From: Stutzerimonas stutzeri
GTDB lineage: Bacteria > Pseudomonadota > Gammaproteobacteria > Enterobacterales > Pasteurellaceae
Assembly (NCBI GenBank): GCA_901420285.1
Contig: CABDVE010000001.1
Span: 1 to 64,000, forward strand
Reading direction: 5' to 3'
Length of the DNA: 64,000 nt
In this document: piece by piece, positions 1 to 10,020 of the stretch
How positions within the stretch are numbered: position 1 is the first letter of the stretch
How the letters are laid out: every line of letters starts with the position of its first letter
The notes under the pieces: model-generated
What the model was told of the DNA's origin: nothing
Seen by the model: the letters and a program-made list of their open reading frames with translations, nothing else
The model's database searches: none
Made by a program: the position numbers and the translations under genes

Positions 1-1356
1 GTGAGCCTCTCCAATCTTTGGCAAAACTGCCTTTCTCAATTACAAGATCACGTTTCCGCCACCGATTTAAGTACTTGGCTTCGTCCGTTGCAGGCGGATG
101 TGGTGTCCAACGATCAAATTGTCCTTTACGCATCCAACATGTTCGTCAAAGGCTGGGTGGAGACCCATTACCTTGTGCAAATCCAACAAATTTGCCAAAC
201 ACTCGCACAAAATCCAAATTTACAAATTATTCTTAAAGAAGGCGTAAAACCGGCTCCCAATGCGGTGCCCACAGCGCCTGTCAAACCATTAGCAACGGTC
301 GATTTTGAACAAGAAATTGAAAAACCAGTGAAATTCGAATCGCACCTCAATGCCAAACATTTATTTGAAAACTTTGTTGAAGGGAAATCCAATCAACTGG
401 CGCGCGCAGTAGGACAAAAGCTTGCGCAAGCACCAGGCGAACCTGCAGCGAATCCATTCTTTTTATACGGTGGCACCGGGTTAGGTAAAACTCACTTACT
501 ACACGCCATCGGCAACGGTATTTTAGCCAACAAACCGAATGCACGAGTACTTTACATTCACGCCAACAATTTCATGCAACACATGGTAAAAGCCATGCGT
601 GACAACAATATGGAGCAATTCAAAAAGTTTTATCGCTCATTGGATGCATTACTGGTGGATGACATCCAATTCTTTGCTGAAAAAGAGAAAACACAAGAAG
701 AATTCTTCCATATTTTCAATAATTTATTTGAAACCGGTCGGCAAATTATTTTAACTTCGGATCGTTATCCGAAAGAAATCGAAAAAATCGAAGAACGTTT
801 AAAATCCCGCTTCGGTTGGGGCCTAACTACCGCCATTGAGCCACCGGATCTGGAAACTCGCGTAGCGATTTTACTAAAAAAAGCAGAAGAACATCACATG
901 CATTTGCCTGAAGAAGTGGCGTTCTTTATTGCGCAACGTTTACGTACTAACGTACGTGAACTTGAAGGCGCACTTAACCGCGTAAAAGCTATGCAAGATT
1001 TCAAAGGTGGCGATATCAATATCGACTTTGTGCGTGATACGCTAAAAGATATTCTTGCGTTGCAAGAACGTTTGGTGACGATTGATAACATTCAAAAAAC
1101 CGTCGCGGAATACTACCGCATTAAAGTCTCGGATTTAAAATCGAAAAGCCGCCAACGCTCAGTTACCCGTCCACGCCAAATTGCCATGGCATTAGCCAAA
1201 GAATTGACCAACCGCAGTTTGCCCGAAATCGGCCGCGCATTTGATCGTGATCACACCACAGTATTAAACGCTTGCCGCGAAGTACCGAAATTCCGCGAAA
1301 AAGACAACAGTATTCAAGAAGATTGGGCGAACTTGATTCGCACGTTATCCGCATAA
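1..1356 (+). CDS. dnaA: Chromosomal replication initiator protein DnaA
   Basis: Binds DnaA boxes at oriC, opens the duplex and loads the helicase. The protein has 451 residues, a normal family length. It shows an N-terminal helicase-interaction domain, a variable linker (about 85-110), an AAA+ core with Walker A GGTGLGKT (157-164) and Walker B VDD (219-221), and a C-terminal DNA-binding helix with the RDHTTVLNA signature (about 414-422). The start is GTG at the first base of the window, so its promoter and ribosome site lie outside. It is followed by dnaN 9 bases downstream. One copy of the repeated word AATGCGGTGC lies in the linker at 259-268, where it encodes part of Asn-Ala-Val. Confidence 0.98.
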   Translation: MSLSNLWQNCLSQLQDHVSATDLSTWLRPLQADVVSNDQIVLYASNMFVKGWVETHYLVQIQQICQTLAQNPNLQIILKEGVKPAPNAVPTAPVKPLATVDFEQEIEKPVKFESHLNAKHLFENFVEGKSNQLARAVGQKLAQAPGEPAANPFFLYGGTGLGKTHLLHAIGNGILANKPNARVLYIHANNFMQHMVKAMRDNNMEQFKKFYRSLDALLVDDIQFFAEKEKTQEEFFHIFNNLFETGRQIILTSDRYPKEIEKIEERLKSRFGWGLTTAIEPPDLETRVAILLKKAEEHHMHLPEEVAFFIAQRLRTNVRELEGALNRVKAMQDFKGGDINIDFVRDTLKDILALQERLVTIDNIQKTVAEYYRIKVSDLKSKSRQRSVTRPRQIAMALAKELTNRSLPEIGRAFDRDHTTVLNACREVPKFREKDNSIQEDWANLIRTLSA

Positions 1357-1365
1357 GGAGCCGTC

Positions 1366-2466
1366 ATGCAATTTAGTATTTCGAGAGAAAATCTCTTAAA
1401 ACCCTTACAGCAAGTTTGTGGTGTATTAACCAGCCGCCCGAACATTCCCGTGTTGAATAATGTATTGTTACACATTGAAGACAACCGCTTAACCATCACG
1501 GGAACGGATTTGGAAGTGGAACTGTCCAGCTGCACCCAACTTTCCTCCGCCACTGCAAACGGTAGTTTTACAATTCCGGCAAAAAAATTCCTTGATATCT
1601 GCCGTACATTGTCCGACGAGTTTGAAATTACCGTTAGTTTTGAAGAAGATCGTGCTATCGTACAGTCAGGCAGAAGTAAATTTAACCTCACGACACTGCC
1701 GGCGGAAGAATATCCGAACTTAACAGATTGGCAATCAGAAGTGGATTTTGAGTTGCCGCAAAGCACTTTGCGCCGCCTAATTGAAGCGACCCAATTTTCC
1801 ATGGCAAATCAAGATGCGCGCTATTTCTTAAACGGTATGAAGTTCGAAACTGAAGGCAATTTACTGCGTACCGTAGCAACCGACGGTCACCGTCTTGCAG
1901 TCTGTACCATCGCCCTTGAACAAGAATTACAAAATCATGCAGTAATTCTACCGCGTAAAGGTGTACTAGAACTTAGTCGCTTACTTGAAACGAGCGACGA
2001 ACCGGCCCGTTTACAAATCGGCACGAATAACCTTCGTATTCACCTTAACCACATTGTATTTACCTCAAAATTAATTGACGGTCGTTTTCCTGATTACCGT
2101 CGCGTATTACCGCGCAATGCGACGAAAATCGTCGAAGGCAGTTGGGAAGCATTAAAACAAGCCTTTGTACGCGCCTCAATTTTGTCTAACGAGCGGGTTC
2201 GCAGCGTACGTTTAAATTTAACCGAGAACCAACTTAAAATCACCGCATCCAACCCAGAACACGAAGTAGCGGAGGAAATCGTCGATGTGGCTTATGTCGG
2301 TGAAGAATTGGAAGTCGGCTTCAACGTCACCTACATTTTAGACGTACTGAACGCACTAAAATGCCAACAAGTTCGCATTCGCTTAACTGACGCCTCATCC
2401 AGCTGCTTAATTGAAAATTGTGAAGACAGTAGCAGCGAATACGTGATTATGCCGATGCGTCTGTAA
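1366..2466 (+). CDS. dnaN: DNA polymerase III beta sliding clamp
   Basis: Ring-shaped processivity clamp that tethers polymerases to DNA. The protein has 366 residues with the three-domain clamp fold. The start MQFSISRENLLKPLQQV and the end YVIMPMRL are the typical termini of the family. The ATG is preceded by AAGGAG overlapping the dnaA stop codon, which points to translation linked to dnaA in a dnaA-dnaN-recF operon. recF begins one base after the dnaN stop. Confidence 0.98.
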   Translation: MQFSISRENLLKPLQQVCGVLTSRPNIPVLNNVLLHIEDNRLTITGTDLEVELSSCTQLSSATANGSFTIPAKKFLDICRTLSDEFEITVSFEEDRAIVQSGRSKFNLTTLPAEEYPNLTDWQSEVDFELPQSTLRRLIEATQFSMANQDARYFLNGMKFETEGNLLRTVATDGHRLAVCTIALEQELQNHAVILPRKGVLELSRLLETSDEPARLQIGTNNLRIHLNHIVFTSKLIDGRFPDYRRVLPRNATKIVEGSWEALKQAFVRASILSNERVRSVRLNLTENQLKITASNPEHEVAEEIVDVAYVGEELEVGFNVTYILDVLNALKCQQVRIRLTDASSSCLIENCEDSSSEYVIMPMRL

Positions 2467-2467
2467 G

Positions 2468-3547
2468 ATGGCCATTTCCCGCTTATTAGTTGAAAAATTT
2501 CGTAATTTAAATGCCGTGGAGCTAGAATTTGCTCCCGGCTTTAACTTTTTGGTCGGCAACAACGGTAGCGGTAAAACCAGCCTGTTAGAGGCGATTTTCT
2601 ATTTGGGGCATGGCCGCTCCTTCAAAACTACGGTGACAAATCGCATTATTTCTTACGAAGAACCGTACTTCACCCTATTCGGACAAATTCAAGAAAGTCG
2701 GCATCAATGGTCGGTAGGCTTACAAAAACTGCGCCAAGGCAATACCCTCGTAAAAATCAATGGCGAAGATGGCAATAAAATTGCCGATCTCGCCCATCTT
2801 CTTCCTATGCAACTGATTACGCCGGAAGGTTTAACCTTGCTGAACGGTGGCCCAAGCTTTCGCCGCGCATTTTTAGATTGGGGTTTATTTCATCATCACT
2901 CCGGTTTCCATTCGGCATGGCGCAATCTCAATCGCTTACTCAAACAACGCAATGCGGTGCTGATCCAGCGACAACCTTATGCGGCAATAAGAGTATGGGA
3001 TTTGGAATTGGCTAAATTTGCTCATCAAGTTAGTCGCTGGCGTACGGAATACGCTGAAGCCTTACGCCCGAAAATCGAGCAAACTTGTCAATTATTTTTG
3101 CCTGAAATTGAAATCAACGTCAGTTTCCACCAAGGCTGGGACAAAGACACCGAATACGGCGATTTACTGGCACAAAGTTTTGAACGCGATAAAGCCCTAG
3201 GCTACACCTTTTCTGGTCCGCAAAAAGCCGATTTTCGTTTTAAAACCAACGGATTACCGGTAGAAGACGTACTTTCTCGCGGACAATTAAAACTGCTCAT
3301 GTGTGCCTTACGTCTAGCCCAAGGCGAACATTTAATGCAAGAAAAACAGCGCCGTTGCATTTTCTTAATTGACGATTTCGCCTCCGAGTTAGATCAGTTC
3401 AAACGCGCATTACTTGCCGAACGCTTACAACAAAGCGACTCACAAGTTTTTGTCAGCGCGATCACGCAAGATCAATTAAAAGAAATGAAAGTTGAGACAG
3501 GGAAATTATTTAAGGTTAATGAAGGAATTGTCCAAGCACTAGACTAA
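2468..3547 (+). CDS. recF: DNA replication and repair protein RecF
   Basis: SMC-like ATPase that helps load RecA at single-strand gaps. The protein has 359 residues. Walker A GNNGSGKT lies near residues 30-37, the ABC-type signature is SRGQLKLL (about 270), and Walker B is FLIDDFASELD (about 298-308). The start ATG is one base after the dnaN stop, so translation is almost certainly coupled. One exact AATGCGGTGC lies inside the gene at 2951-2960. A hairpin terminator follows immediately. The downstream genes converge on it from the other strand. Confidence 0.97.
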   Translation: MAISRLLVEKFRNLNAVELEFAPGFNFLVGNNGSGKTSLLEAIFYLGHGRSFKTTVTNRIISYEEPYFTLFGQIQESRHQWSVGLQKLRQGNTLVKINGEDGNKIADLAHLLPMQLITPEGLTLLNGGPSFRRAFLDWGLFHHHSGFHSAWRNLNRLLKQRNAVLIQRQPYAAIRVWDLELAKFAHQVSRWRTEYAEALRPKIEQTCQLFLPEIEINVSFHQGWDKDTEYGDLLAQSFERDKALGYTFSGPQKADFRFKTNGLPVEDVLSRGQLKLLMCALRLAQGEHLMQEKQRRCIFLIDDFASELDQFKRALLAERLQQSDSQVFVSAITQDQLKEMKVETGKLFKVNEGIVQALD

Positions 3548-3573
3548 AAAAACCCGCCAAAGCGGGCGTTTTT
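3546..3573. terminator. Bidirectional terminator between recF and iscX
   Basis: Stem CCCGC (3553-3557) / GCGGG (3562-3566) with a run of A on the left and of T on the right, so it can act for both converging operons. It overlaps the iscX stop codon region. Confidence 0.8.
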
Positions 3574-3766
3574 ACTCATATTCTTCTAACCACTTAAGCA
3601 AAATTGCTTCAAGGATACTTTCATTTGATTTTTGCGGATCATCGTCAAAACCGTCTAATTCACAAATCCATTGATGCAAATCGGTGAAACGGACGGTTTT
3701 CGGATCTAAATTCGGATTACGATCATAAAGCTCTTCGGCGATAAATTGCGTGTCAGTCCATTTCAT
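3572..3766 (-). CDS. iscX: Iron-sulfur cluster assembly accessory protein IscX
   Basis: Small acidic protein (64 residues) that binds IscS and modulates cluster assembly as an iron-dependent regulator. [18 protein letters not shown] and the closing [10 protein letters not shown] segment are typical of IscX/YfhJ. The start overlaps the end of fdx by four bases (ATGA type), so the two are translationally coupled. It is the last gene of the isc operon and ends in the terminator shared with recF. Confidence 0.95.
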   Translation of the reverse strand: MKWTDTQFIAEELYDRNPNLDPKTVRFTDLHQWICELDGFDDDPQKSNESILEAILLKWLEEYE

Positions 3767-4107
3767 GAATGCGCCGCCTCGTTGGCATGATTAATATTGT
3801 ATTTCGGAATTTCCACCACTAAATCTTCATCGCCGATAATGCATTGGCAAGAAAGACGGCTGTCCATTTCCAAGCCCCAAGCTTTATCCAACATATCTTC
3901 TTCCTGATCGCTAGTTTCGTTTAAAGAATCAAATCCTTCGCGGATAATCACATGGCAAGTCGTGCACGCACAAGAGCCGTCACACGCATGAGGAATTTCT
4001 ACGCCGGCATTATGCGCGACTTCCAATAAATTATCGCCGGCGGCGGCGTCTACCACCATACCTTCCGGGCAAATTTCTTCGTTAGGTAAAAAAATCACTT
4101 TTGGCAT
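3763..4107 (-). CDS. fdx: [2Fe-2S] ferredoxin, ISC type
   Basis: Electron donor for iron-sulfur cluster assembly. I place the start at ATG 4107 ([11 protein letters not shown]), giving 114 residues, because TAAGGAAAGT lies just upstream. The open frame continues about 30 residues further into DNA that does not look like ferredoxin. Cluster ligands are Cys42, Cys48, Cys51 and Cys87, the adrenodoxin-like spacing, with one extra cysteine (Cys46) between them. It lies downstream of hscA after a gap of nearly 200 bases holding two copies of the repeated motif, so it may be partly uncoupled from hscA. Confidence 0.96.
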   Translation of the reverse strand: MPKVIFLPNEEICPEGMVVDAAAGDNLLEVAHNAGVEIPHACDGSCACTTCHVIIREGFDSLNETSDQEEDMLDKAWGLEMDSRLSCQCIIGDEDLVVEIPKYNINHANEAAHS

Positions 4108-4192
4108 ATTACTTTCCTTAAAATTATAAAAAAATCGGTTTAATACGCACTTTCCTTCACCGGATAAACACATTTTAAAGGTGAAGAGCGGT

Positions 4193-4279
4193 TTCAATGC
4201 GGTGCTAATTTAGGACTTCATCGCTACCAGCCGTTAGTTGAGAACAATTATGTTGCAACTTCAATGCGGTGCTAATTTA
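4193..4279. repeat. Two direct copies of the AATGCGGTGC motif between hscA and fdx
   Basis: A 20-base word beginning TTCAATGCGGTGCTAATT occurs identically at 4193-4212 and 4260-4279, 67 bases apart, in the same orientation. The bases between show no coding potential. These are solitary (not inverted) copies of the window-wide motif. Confidence 0.85.
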
Positions 4280-4301
4280 CAACTACAAGATAGTGTTTCG
4301 A

Positions 4302-6161
4302 TTAATTTTTCCCAATCTCCGACACATTTTTGCCGGTTAACGCTTTATTAATCGATGCATTCATACGGCGCGCGGCAAACGCTTGCGTCGCCGCATCCAG
4401 AGCCTTAATACCTTGCGCAATAGCGCTACAATCCAAACCTTGTTTCGCGTCCATCAACTGTTTCAGCGCCGCTTCAATTTGATGAAATTCATCGGTGCTC
4501 AGTAATTCTGAACCGTCCGTTTGCAATGCCACGATCACGCTTTCAATCACGCGTTCCGCTTCCACGCGTTGTTCTGCCAATTCGCGCGCTTGCATATCTT
4601 GTTGCGCATTGTCGAAAGAGGATTTAATCATCGCAGTCACTTCTTCATCGGTTAAACCATAGGACGGTTTAATTTGAATGGACGCCTGCACTTTAGTGGA
4701 TTTTTCCATTGCGCTGACGCTTAATAAACCGTCTGCATCGACTTGATAAGTCACACGAATATGCGCCGCGCCGGCAACCATCGGCGGAATGCCGCGTAAG
4801 GTGAAGCGACCTAGAGAACGGCAATCAGTCACTAATTCGCGCTCGCCTTGCACTACGTGAATGGTCATCGCTGTTTGTCCGTCTTTAAACGTAGTAAATT
4901 CTTGCGCACGCGCCACCGGAATTGTGGTGTTGCGCGGAATAATTTTTTCTACCAAGCCGCCCATGGTTTCGATACCAAGAGAAAGCGGTACGACATCCAG
5001 CAATAGCATATCGCTGTCAGTTTTATTGCCCACTAAAATATCTGCTTGAAGTGCGGCGCCAAGGGCAACGACTTTATCCGGATCGATAGATGTTAGCGGA
5101 GTTTTACCGAAAAATTCCCCCACTTGTTCACGCACGTAAGGCACGCGGGTTGAACCGCCTACCATCACAACTTGTTGCACTTCGTCGGCTTCTACATCGG
5201 CGTCTTTTAATGCGCGGCGACAAGTGAGTAATGAGCGTTTCACTAAGTTGTGAATCAATTCGTTAAATTGCCGGCGAGAGATTTCCACGGAAGAACCTTG
5301 CCAATAAATAGTTGTATTTTCGACATTAGTCAGAGCGACTTTGGTTTGATTTGCCAGTATTAAAAGTTCGCGTTGTTGATTAGCGTTTTGCGGTTTAATT
5401 TGAGTTTGCTCAACGACCCAATCGGCAATAAGATGATCAAAATCATCACCGCCCAATGCGGTGTCGCCGCCAGTCGCCAACACTTCAAACACCCCTTTGG
5501 ATAAACGCAAAATAGAAATATCGAACGTACCGCCGCCCAAATCATATACGGCGATAATACCTTCTTGTGTACTATCCAAGCCATAAGCCACCGCAGCGGC
5601 AGTCGGTTCATTAAGCAAACGCAACACATTTAGGCCGGCTAAACGGGCAGCATCTTTGGTACTTTGACGTTGCGCATCGTCAAAATACGCCGGCACGGTA
5701 ATTACGACACCGGAAAGCTCGCCACCAAGGCGTTGTTCTGCAATGTGATTTAAACGCGCTAAAATATCAGCAGACACTTCTACCGGGCTTTTTACCCCTT
5801 GCTCAGTTACGATAAGCGGCAAACCATTTTCACTCGCCACAAATTCATAAGGCATTGCTGGATAGCGTGCTTGCACATCCTCAAGACTACGACCGATTAA
5901 GCGTTTCACGGAGATCACGGTATTTTTCGGATCTTGCGACGCCAGTGCAAAAGCTTCCGCACCAACCTGTTTTTCCGCCGCGCCATAATGCACCACGGAC
6001 GGCACTAAACTTCGTTCTTGTTCATCATTTAAAATCATTACTTGTCCACTACGCACTGTGGCAACCAATGAATTTGTCGTACCTAAGTCAATCCCCGCCG
6101 CCAAACGATGTTGATGCGGTGCGGCAGTCTGTCCGGGTTCTGCAATTTGTAATAATGCCAT
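4302..6161 (-). CDS. hscA: Fe-S protein maturation chaperone HscA (Hsp70 family)
   Basis: Specialised Hsp70 that helps pass the cluster from IscU to acceptor proteins, working with HscB. The protein has 619 residues, the usual HscA length. The nucleotide-binding domain carries GIDLGTTNS near residue 23, YDLGGGTFD near 205 and GGSTRVP near 340; a substrate-binding domain and helical lid follow. ATG start at 6161. It is separated from hscB by an inserted DUF2625-like gene, which departs from the E. coli hscB-hscA order. Confidence 0.97.
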   Translation of the reverse strand: MALLQIAEPGQTAAPHQHRLAAGIDLGTTNSLVATVRSGQVMILNDEQERSLVPSVVHYGAAEKQVGAEAFALASQDPKNTVISVKRLIGRSLEDVQARYPAMPYEFVASENGLPLIVTEQGVKSPVEVSADILARLNHIAEQRLGGELSGVVITVPAYFDDAQRQSTKDAARLAGLNVLRLLNEPTAAAVAYGLDSTQEGIIAVYDLGGGTFDISILRLSKGVFEVLATGGDTALGGDDFDHLIADWVVEQTQIKPQNANQQRELLILANQTKVALTNVENTTIYWQGSSVEISRRQFNELIHNLVKRSLLTCRRALKDADVEADEVQQVVMVGGSTRVPYVREQVGEFFGKTPLTSIDPDKVVALGAALQADILVGNKTDSDMLLLDVVPLSLGIETMGGLVEKIIPRNTTIPVARAQEFTTFKDGQTAMTIHVVQGERELVTDCRSLGRFTLRGIPPMVAGAAHIRVTYQVDADGLLSVSAMEKSTKVQASIQIKPSYGLTDEEVTAMIKSSFDNAQQDMQARELAEQRVEAERVIESVIVALQTDGSELLSTDEFHQIEAALKQLMDAKQGLDCSAIAQGIKALDAATQAFAARRMNASINKALTGKNVSEIGKN

Positions 6162-6186
6162 AATATTTCTTTTCTATTTCAATTAG

Positions 6187-6873
6187 TTATACGACAGAAT
6201 ACGCCATTTCAAACTTTTCTTTTTGCGCAAAACTCGCGTTGTAGTGCGTTTCGATATTTACTTCACGTTTCTGCCGCGCGTCAATCGGTGTGCTTTTATC
6301 TTCGCTCAAATCCGGCGTAAAAACAAAAAGCTGGTTACCGTCGAGCTGTTTTACGTCTTCTTGCCAATTTTGCCAGAATAAATCTTGGTAGAATGCATCA
6401 ATATTGCCGTTCAGCCCCCAAGCTAAAAATTCGGTGTAAGTAAAATTCAAATCATGCCAACTTAAATCTTTCGGAGAAAAATAGTAGATTTTTCCAAGAT
6501 TTTTTCCTAACGAGCCGCCATTTAACGCAAAATATCCACCAATCACATCATCCGCCACCAATAAATATTTCGGTTTCTCGCCGGATTGGCTGAAAGATTT
6601 GCTGAAATTCCAATCCATCAAACCACGTGCTAGTTTAAAACTGCCTGAACCTAAAATCCGTAACCAACCGTGATGAATCAAAATACCGCCAGTTTCATAA
6701 ATCACTGCTCCTATCGGTGAGGAAGTCGGCATTTGCATGGTGAAAAGTTCACGTTCAGCACTGGATTGATCTTTTTTAATCACTTCGCAGTGATTACGCG
6801 CTTGCTCAATCCATTGAGAAATGGTGTTCCAAGCGGAATGTTTCGGATTAGATAATTGTTCGAGAGTTTGCAT
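6187..6873 (-). CDS. DUF2625-like protein inside the isc operon
   Basis: Function unknown. The 228-residue protein has no signal peptide or membrane segment. Its start MQTLEQLSNPKHSAW and the internal IGAVIYETGGILIHHGWLRI block resemble the DUF2625 family as I recall it. The middle is rich in aromatic residues and Gly (LVADDVIGGYFALNGG). It lies between hscB and hscA on the same strand with short gaps (25 and 44 bases), so it is very likely co-transcribed with the Fe-S genes. There are no conserved cysteines to suggest that it binds a cluster. It may be a stable Pasteurellaceae insertion rather than an Isc component. Confidence 0.8.
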   Translation of the reverse strand: MQTLEQLSNPKHSAWNTISQWIEQARNHCEVIKKDQSSAERELFTMQMPTSSPIGAVIYETGGILIHHGWLRILGSGSFKLARGLMDWNFSKSFSQSGEKPKYLLVADDVIGGYFALNGGSLGKNLGKIYYFSPKDLSWHDLNFTYTEFLAWGLNGNIDAFYQDLFWQNWQEDVKQLDGNQLFVFTPDLSEDKSTPIDARQKREVNIETHYNASFAQKEKFEMAYSVV

Positions 6874-6917
6874 AATTCGCTAGATATGTTATGAAAGTGT
6901 GGATTTCATTAGGTGAT

Positions 6918-7439
6918 TTATGATTCAAAAAGCCGTTCTTCAACTCGTTCAATTTCTTCGCTTAACTTGCGGATAAAGCGCAATTTATCGCAAAACTGTA
7001 TCGCTTGCGCCCACTGAGCACCTTCAATGCGGTCGGCAAGTGCAACCAATAACGTTTGAGTTTCTTGTTTGATTTCTTTAGCAAACACACTTAGCGCTTG
7101 TTTGTCTTTTTGATTTTCTAATTCTTCCAACTGCTCGCGCCATTGTAACTGTTGCACTAAAAACGCTACATCTTGAGTGCTTTTTTGTTCAACATTTTGT
7201 TGCTCACCGGTGTTGAGCGCAATAATCGCCTCAGCACGCAAAATGGGGTCTTTTAACGTTTTTAAAGCATCATTCACTTCTGTCGATTTATGCATCGCAA
7301 GACGCTGTTGCCCAACATCGGCTGACGCAAAATTATCCGGATGCAACGATTTCTGTAGCGCTAAATAGCGTTCATTTAAGGCTTGCGTATCAAGTTGGAA
7401 ATTAACAGGTAAATCAAATACTTTAAAAGGGTTTTGCAT
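6918..7439 (-). CDS. hscB: Fe-S co-chaperone HscB (J-domain protein)
   Basis: Delivers IscU to HscA and stimulates its ATPase. The 173-residue protein has an N-terminal J domain with the HPD motif at residues 33-35 and a C-terminal three-helix domain that binds IscU. ATG at 7439, nine bases after iscA's stop. The order iscA-hscB is the standard one. Confidence 0.96.
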   Translation of the reverse strand: MQNPFKVFDLPVNFQLDTQALNERYLALQKSLHPDNFASADVGQQRLAMHKSTEVNDALKTLKDPILRAEAIIALNTGEQQNVEQKSTQDVAFLVQQLQWREQLEELENQKDKQALSVFAKEIKQETQTLLVALADRIEGAQWAQAIQFCDKLRFIRKLSEEIERVEERLFES

Positions 7440-7448
7440 GATAACTCC

Positions 7449-7772
7449 TTAAACATGGAAACTTTCGCCACAACCGCAAGATTCTTTTATGTTTGGATTG
7501 TTATATTTAAAGCCTTCATTTAAACCTTCTTTTACATAATCCAATTCAATTCCATTTAAATAAACTAAGCTTTTGGGGTCAACGATAACTTTTACGCCAT
7601 GTTGTTCAAAAACTTGATCTTCTTCATTTAGTACATCAACAAATTCAAGTACATACGCTAAACCTGAACAGCCCGAGGTTTTCACTCCCAAACGTAAACC
7701 TATGCCTTTGCCGCGATTATCCAAAAAAGCTTTCACACGTTGCGCAGCCTTTTCCGTCAATGTAATACTCAT
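7449..7772 (-). CDS. iscA: Iron-sulfur cluster assembly protein IscA
   Basis: A-type carrier that receives or transfers Fe-S clusters. The protein has 107 residues, with the three invariant cysteines at 35, 99 and 101 (SGCSG and SCGCG). Ribosome site GGAGG lies just before the ATG at 7772. The 51-base gap from iscU contains an inverted pair of canonical uptake sequences that could fold in the mRNA. Confidence 0.97.
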   Translation of the reverse strand: MSITLTEKAAQRVKAFLDNRGKGIGLRLGVKTSGCSGLAYVLEFVDVLNEEDQVFEQHGVKVIVDPKSLVYLNGIELDYVKEGLNEGFKYNNPNIKESCGCGESFHV

Positions 7773-7790
7773 ATTTCCTCCGGAACGACG

Positions 7791-7818
7791 AAAAGTGCGG
7801 TTAATTTACCGCACTTTT
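7791..7818. repeat. Inverted pair of canonical AAGTGCGGT uptake sequences, iscU-iscA gap
   Basis: AAAAGTGCGGT at 7791-7801 and its exact reverse complement at 7808-7818, with a 6-base loop. The core is the Haemophilus-type uptake signal. A hairpin in the iscU-iscA message is expected. The T-rich side faces the + strand, so termination of the isc transcript should be weak. Confidence 0.85.
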
Positions 7819-7823
7819 TATTT

Positions 7824-8210
7824 TTATGATTTGGCTTGTTTGGTTTTGTAATCAGCAATCGCGGCTTTAATAGCATCCTCCGCCAAAATGGAGCAGTGTA
7901 CTTTTACTGGCGGTAATTCAAGTTCTTCAGCGATTTGGCTATTTTTGATGGATCCCGCTTCTTCCAAAGACTTGCCTTTGACCCATTCGGTGATTAAGGA
8001 ACTAGACGCAATGGCGGAACCGCAACCGTAGGTTTTAAATTTGGCATCTTCAATAATGCCATTGTCATTTACGCGAATTTGTAATTGCATAACGTCGCCG
8101 CATGCTGGTGCGCCCACCATGCCGGTACCGACAGTACTGTCTTTTTTATCCATAGCGCCCACATTACGCGGGTTTTCATAATGATCGATAACTTTGTCGC
8201 TGTATGCCAT
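7824..8210 (-). CDS. iscU: Iron-sulfur cluster scaffold protein IscU
   Basis: Scaffold on which new [2Fe-2S] and [4Fe-4S] clusters are built. The 128-residue protein has the three ligand cysteines Cys37 (PACGD), Cys63 (YGCGS) and Cys106 and the HscA recognition motif LPPVK (99-103). It lies 57 bases after iscS and is followed by the hairpin at 7791. Confidence 0.98.
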   Translation of the reverse strand: MAYSDKVIDHYENPRNVGAMDKKDSTVGTGMVGAPACGDVMQLQIRVNDNGIIEDAKFKTYGCGSAIASSSLITEWVKGKSLEEAGSIKNSQIAEELELPPVKVHCSILAEDAIKAAIADYKTKQAKS

Positions 8211-8267
8211 ATTTTGTTCCTTTCCTAAAATAATGTGCTAATCGGGCAACTCTCATCGCCCGCCAAA

Positions 8268-9482
8268 TTAGTGGGCTGACCACTTAATAGTATTTAAGTC
8301 TATACCTTCTTTAAACATATCCCAAAGCGGAGATAATGCGCGTAATTTTTCTACTGCGCCTTTCATCAAGTTAATGGTGTAGTCGATTTCTTCTTCTGTT
8401 GTAAAACGACCTAAGGTGAAGCGAATTGAGCTGTGTGCCAATTCATCATTACGACCTAAGGCCCGCAATACGTAAGATGGCTCAAGGCTGGCGGAAGTAC
8501 AGGCAGATCCAGAAGAAACCGCGATGTCGCGCAATGCCATCATTAAAGATTCACCTTCTACATAGTTAAAACTGATGTTGAGGTTATTGGCGACGCGACG
8601 TTCCATGGAGCCATTCACATAGGTTTCTTCAATGTCTTTTAAACCATTGTACAGACGATCGCGCAGGATTTTAATGCGTGGGATCTCTGTCGCCATTTCT
8701 TCTTTGGCAATACGATAGGCTTCACCCATCCCGACAATTTGATGTACCGGCAATGTACCGGAACGCATACCGCGTTCATGACCACCACCATGAATAATGG
8801 CCTCTAAACGAATACGCGGCTTGCGGCGAACGTATAATGCACCAATGCCTTTTGGACCATATAATTTATGGCTGGACATAGACATTAAATCCACTGGTAA
8901 CTGGGCGAGATTGATATCCACTTTGCCTACACTTTGGGTGGCATCTACATGGAAGATCGTTTTGTTGGCTCGGCATAATTCACCGATGGCTTTGATATCC
9001 TGAATCACGCCGATTTCGTTATTCACGTGCATGATAGAGGCTAAAATGGTATCCGGACGCAATGCCGCTTTGAATTTTTCTAAATCGATTAAGCCATCGG
9101 ATTCCGGTTCTAAATAAGTGACTTCAAAACCTTCACGTTCTAATTGGCGACAAGTATCAAGCACGGCTTTGTGTTCGGTTTTACAAGTGATAATGTGCTT
9201 ACCTTTAGTTTGATAAAAGTGCGCTGCACCTTTTATCGCTAAATTGTCGGATTCTGTCGCACCGGAGGTAAACACAATTTCACGGGAATCAGCACCGATT
9301 AAATCGGCGATTTGATTACGTGCAACATCAACCGCTTCTTCAGCTTGCCAGCCGAATTTGTGGGAACGAGAAGCCGGATTACCGAAAACACCATCGATAG
9401 TTAAATATTCCATCATTTTTTTCGCCACGCGTTCATCAACCGGGCAAGTCGCCGCATAATCTAAATAAATGGGTAATTTCAT
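8268..9482 (-). CDS. iscS: Cysteine desulfurase IscS
   Basis: PLP enzyme that removes sulfur from cysteine and supplies it to IscU and to tRNA thiolation. I choose ATG 9482 ([12 protein letters not shown]), giving 404 residues as in E. coli, because AGGAG lies seven bases upstream. The open frame extends 12 residues more without support. The PLP lysine lies in [10 protein letters not shown] (about 206) and the persulfide cysteine in [11 protein letters not shown] (about 328). Confidence 0.98.
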   Translation of the reverse strand: MKLPIYLDYAATCPVDERVAKKMMEYLTIDGVFGNPASRSHKFGWQAEEAVDVARNQIADLIGADSREIVFTSGATESDNLAIKGAAHFYQTKGKHIITCKTEHKAVLDTCRQLEREGFEVTYLEPESDGLIDLEKFKAALRPDTILASIMHVNNEIGVIQDIKAIGELCRANKTIFHVDATQSVGKVDINLAQLPVDLMSMSSHKLYGPKGIGALYVRRKPRIRLEAIIHGGGHERGMRSGTLPVHQIVGMGEAYRIAKEEMATEIPRIKILRDRLYNGLKDIEETYVNGSMERRVANNLNISFNYVEGESLMMALRDIAVSSGSACTSASLEPSYVLRALGRNDELAHSSIRFTLGRFTTEEEIDYTINLMKGAVEKLRALSPLWDMFKEGIDLNTIKWSAH

Positions 9483-9537
9483 TTTCACTCCTAAAATCTT
9501 TCCAAAACTTGAGCGCACTTATATAAGGTAACTTTTC

Positions 9538-9993
9538 TTACTGATTAATAATTAATAAATTTTCAAAATTATTATGTGGTTGGTGCTTTGGCACTCTTTT
9601 ATTCACCAATTCGGCTAAGGTAATCTCGTTTAAAAAACTCTCAATGCGGTTGCTTAGCTCATCCCAAAGTGCATGAGTTAAACACTCTTTACCATTTTGA
9701 CAATTTCCGGCACCAAGACACTTTGTTACATGAATATTTTCATTTACGGCAGAGACGATCATCCCCACTGAAATTTTGTCGCTTGGTAAACCTAACCTAT
9801 AACCGCCCCCTGGGCCACGTACGCTTTGAACTAAACCGTCACGACGCAACTTCGCAAAAAGCTGTTCTAAATAAGATAGTGAAATATTCTGACGTTCTGA
9901 AATATCAGCAAGGTTCACAGGCCCATTCGCTGCGTTTAATGCGATATCTAAAACCGCTGTCACTGCATAGCGCCCTTTTGAAGTTAGTTTCAT
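9538..9993 (-). CDS. iscR: Fe-S cluster-sensing transcriptional regulator IscR
   Basis: Rrf2-family repressor of the isc operon that senses cluster supply through its own [2Fe-2S] cluster. Start [11 protein letters not shown] at 9993 gives 151 residues. AGGGGA precedes it. An N-terminal winged helix is followed by ligands Cys92, Cys98, Cys104 and His107. It is first in the operon. A type-1-like operator lies 35-60 bases upstream, consistent with autorepression. Confidence 0.97.
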   Translation of the reverse strand: MKLTSKGRYAVTAVLDIALNAANGPVNLADISERQNISLSYLEQLFAKLRRDGLVQSVRGPGGGYRLGLPSDKISVGMIVSAVNENIHVTKCLGAGNCQNGKECLTHALWDELSNRIESFLNEITLAELVNKRVPKHQPHNNFENLLIINQ

Positions 9994-10020
9994 AAAGTCC
10001 CCTTTAAAAAGTCGTCCCAA

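Noticed and set aside
1-60. Replication origin next to dnaA
   Set aside because: The window starts at the dnaA codon and shows no DnaA-box cluster between dnaA and recF; any oriC must lie outside.
5360-5629. 89-residue frame on the same strand inside hscA
   Set aside because: Alternative frame within hscA, with no independent ribosome site and an unlikely composition.
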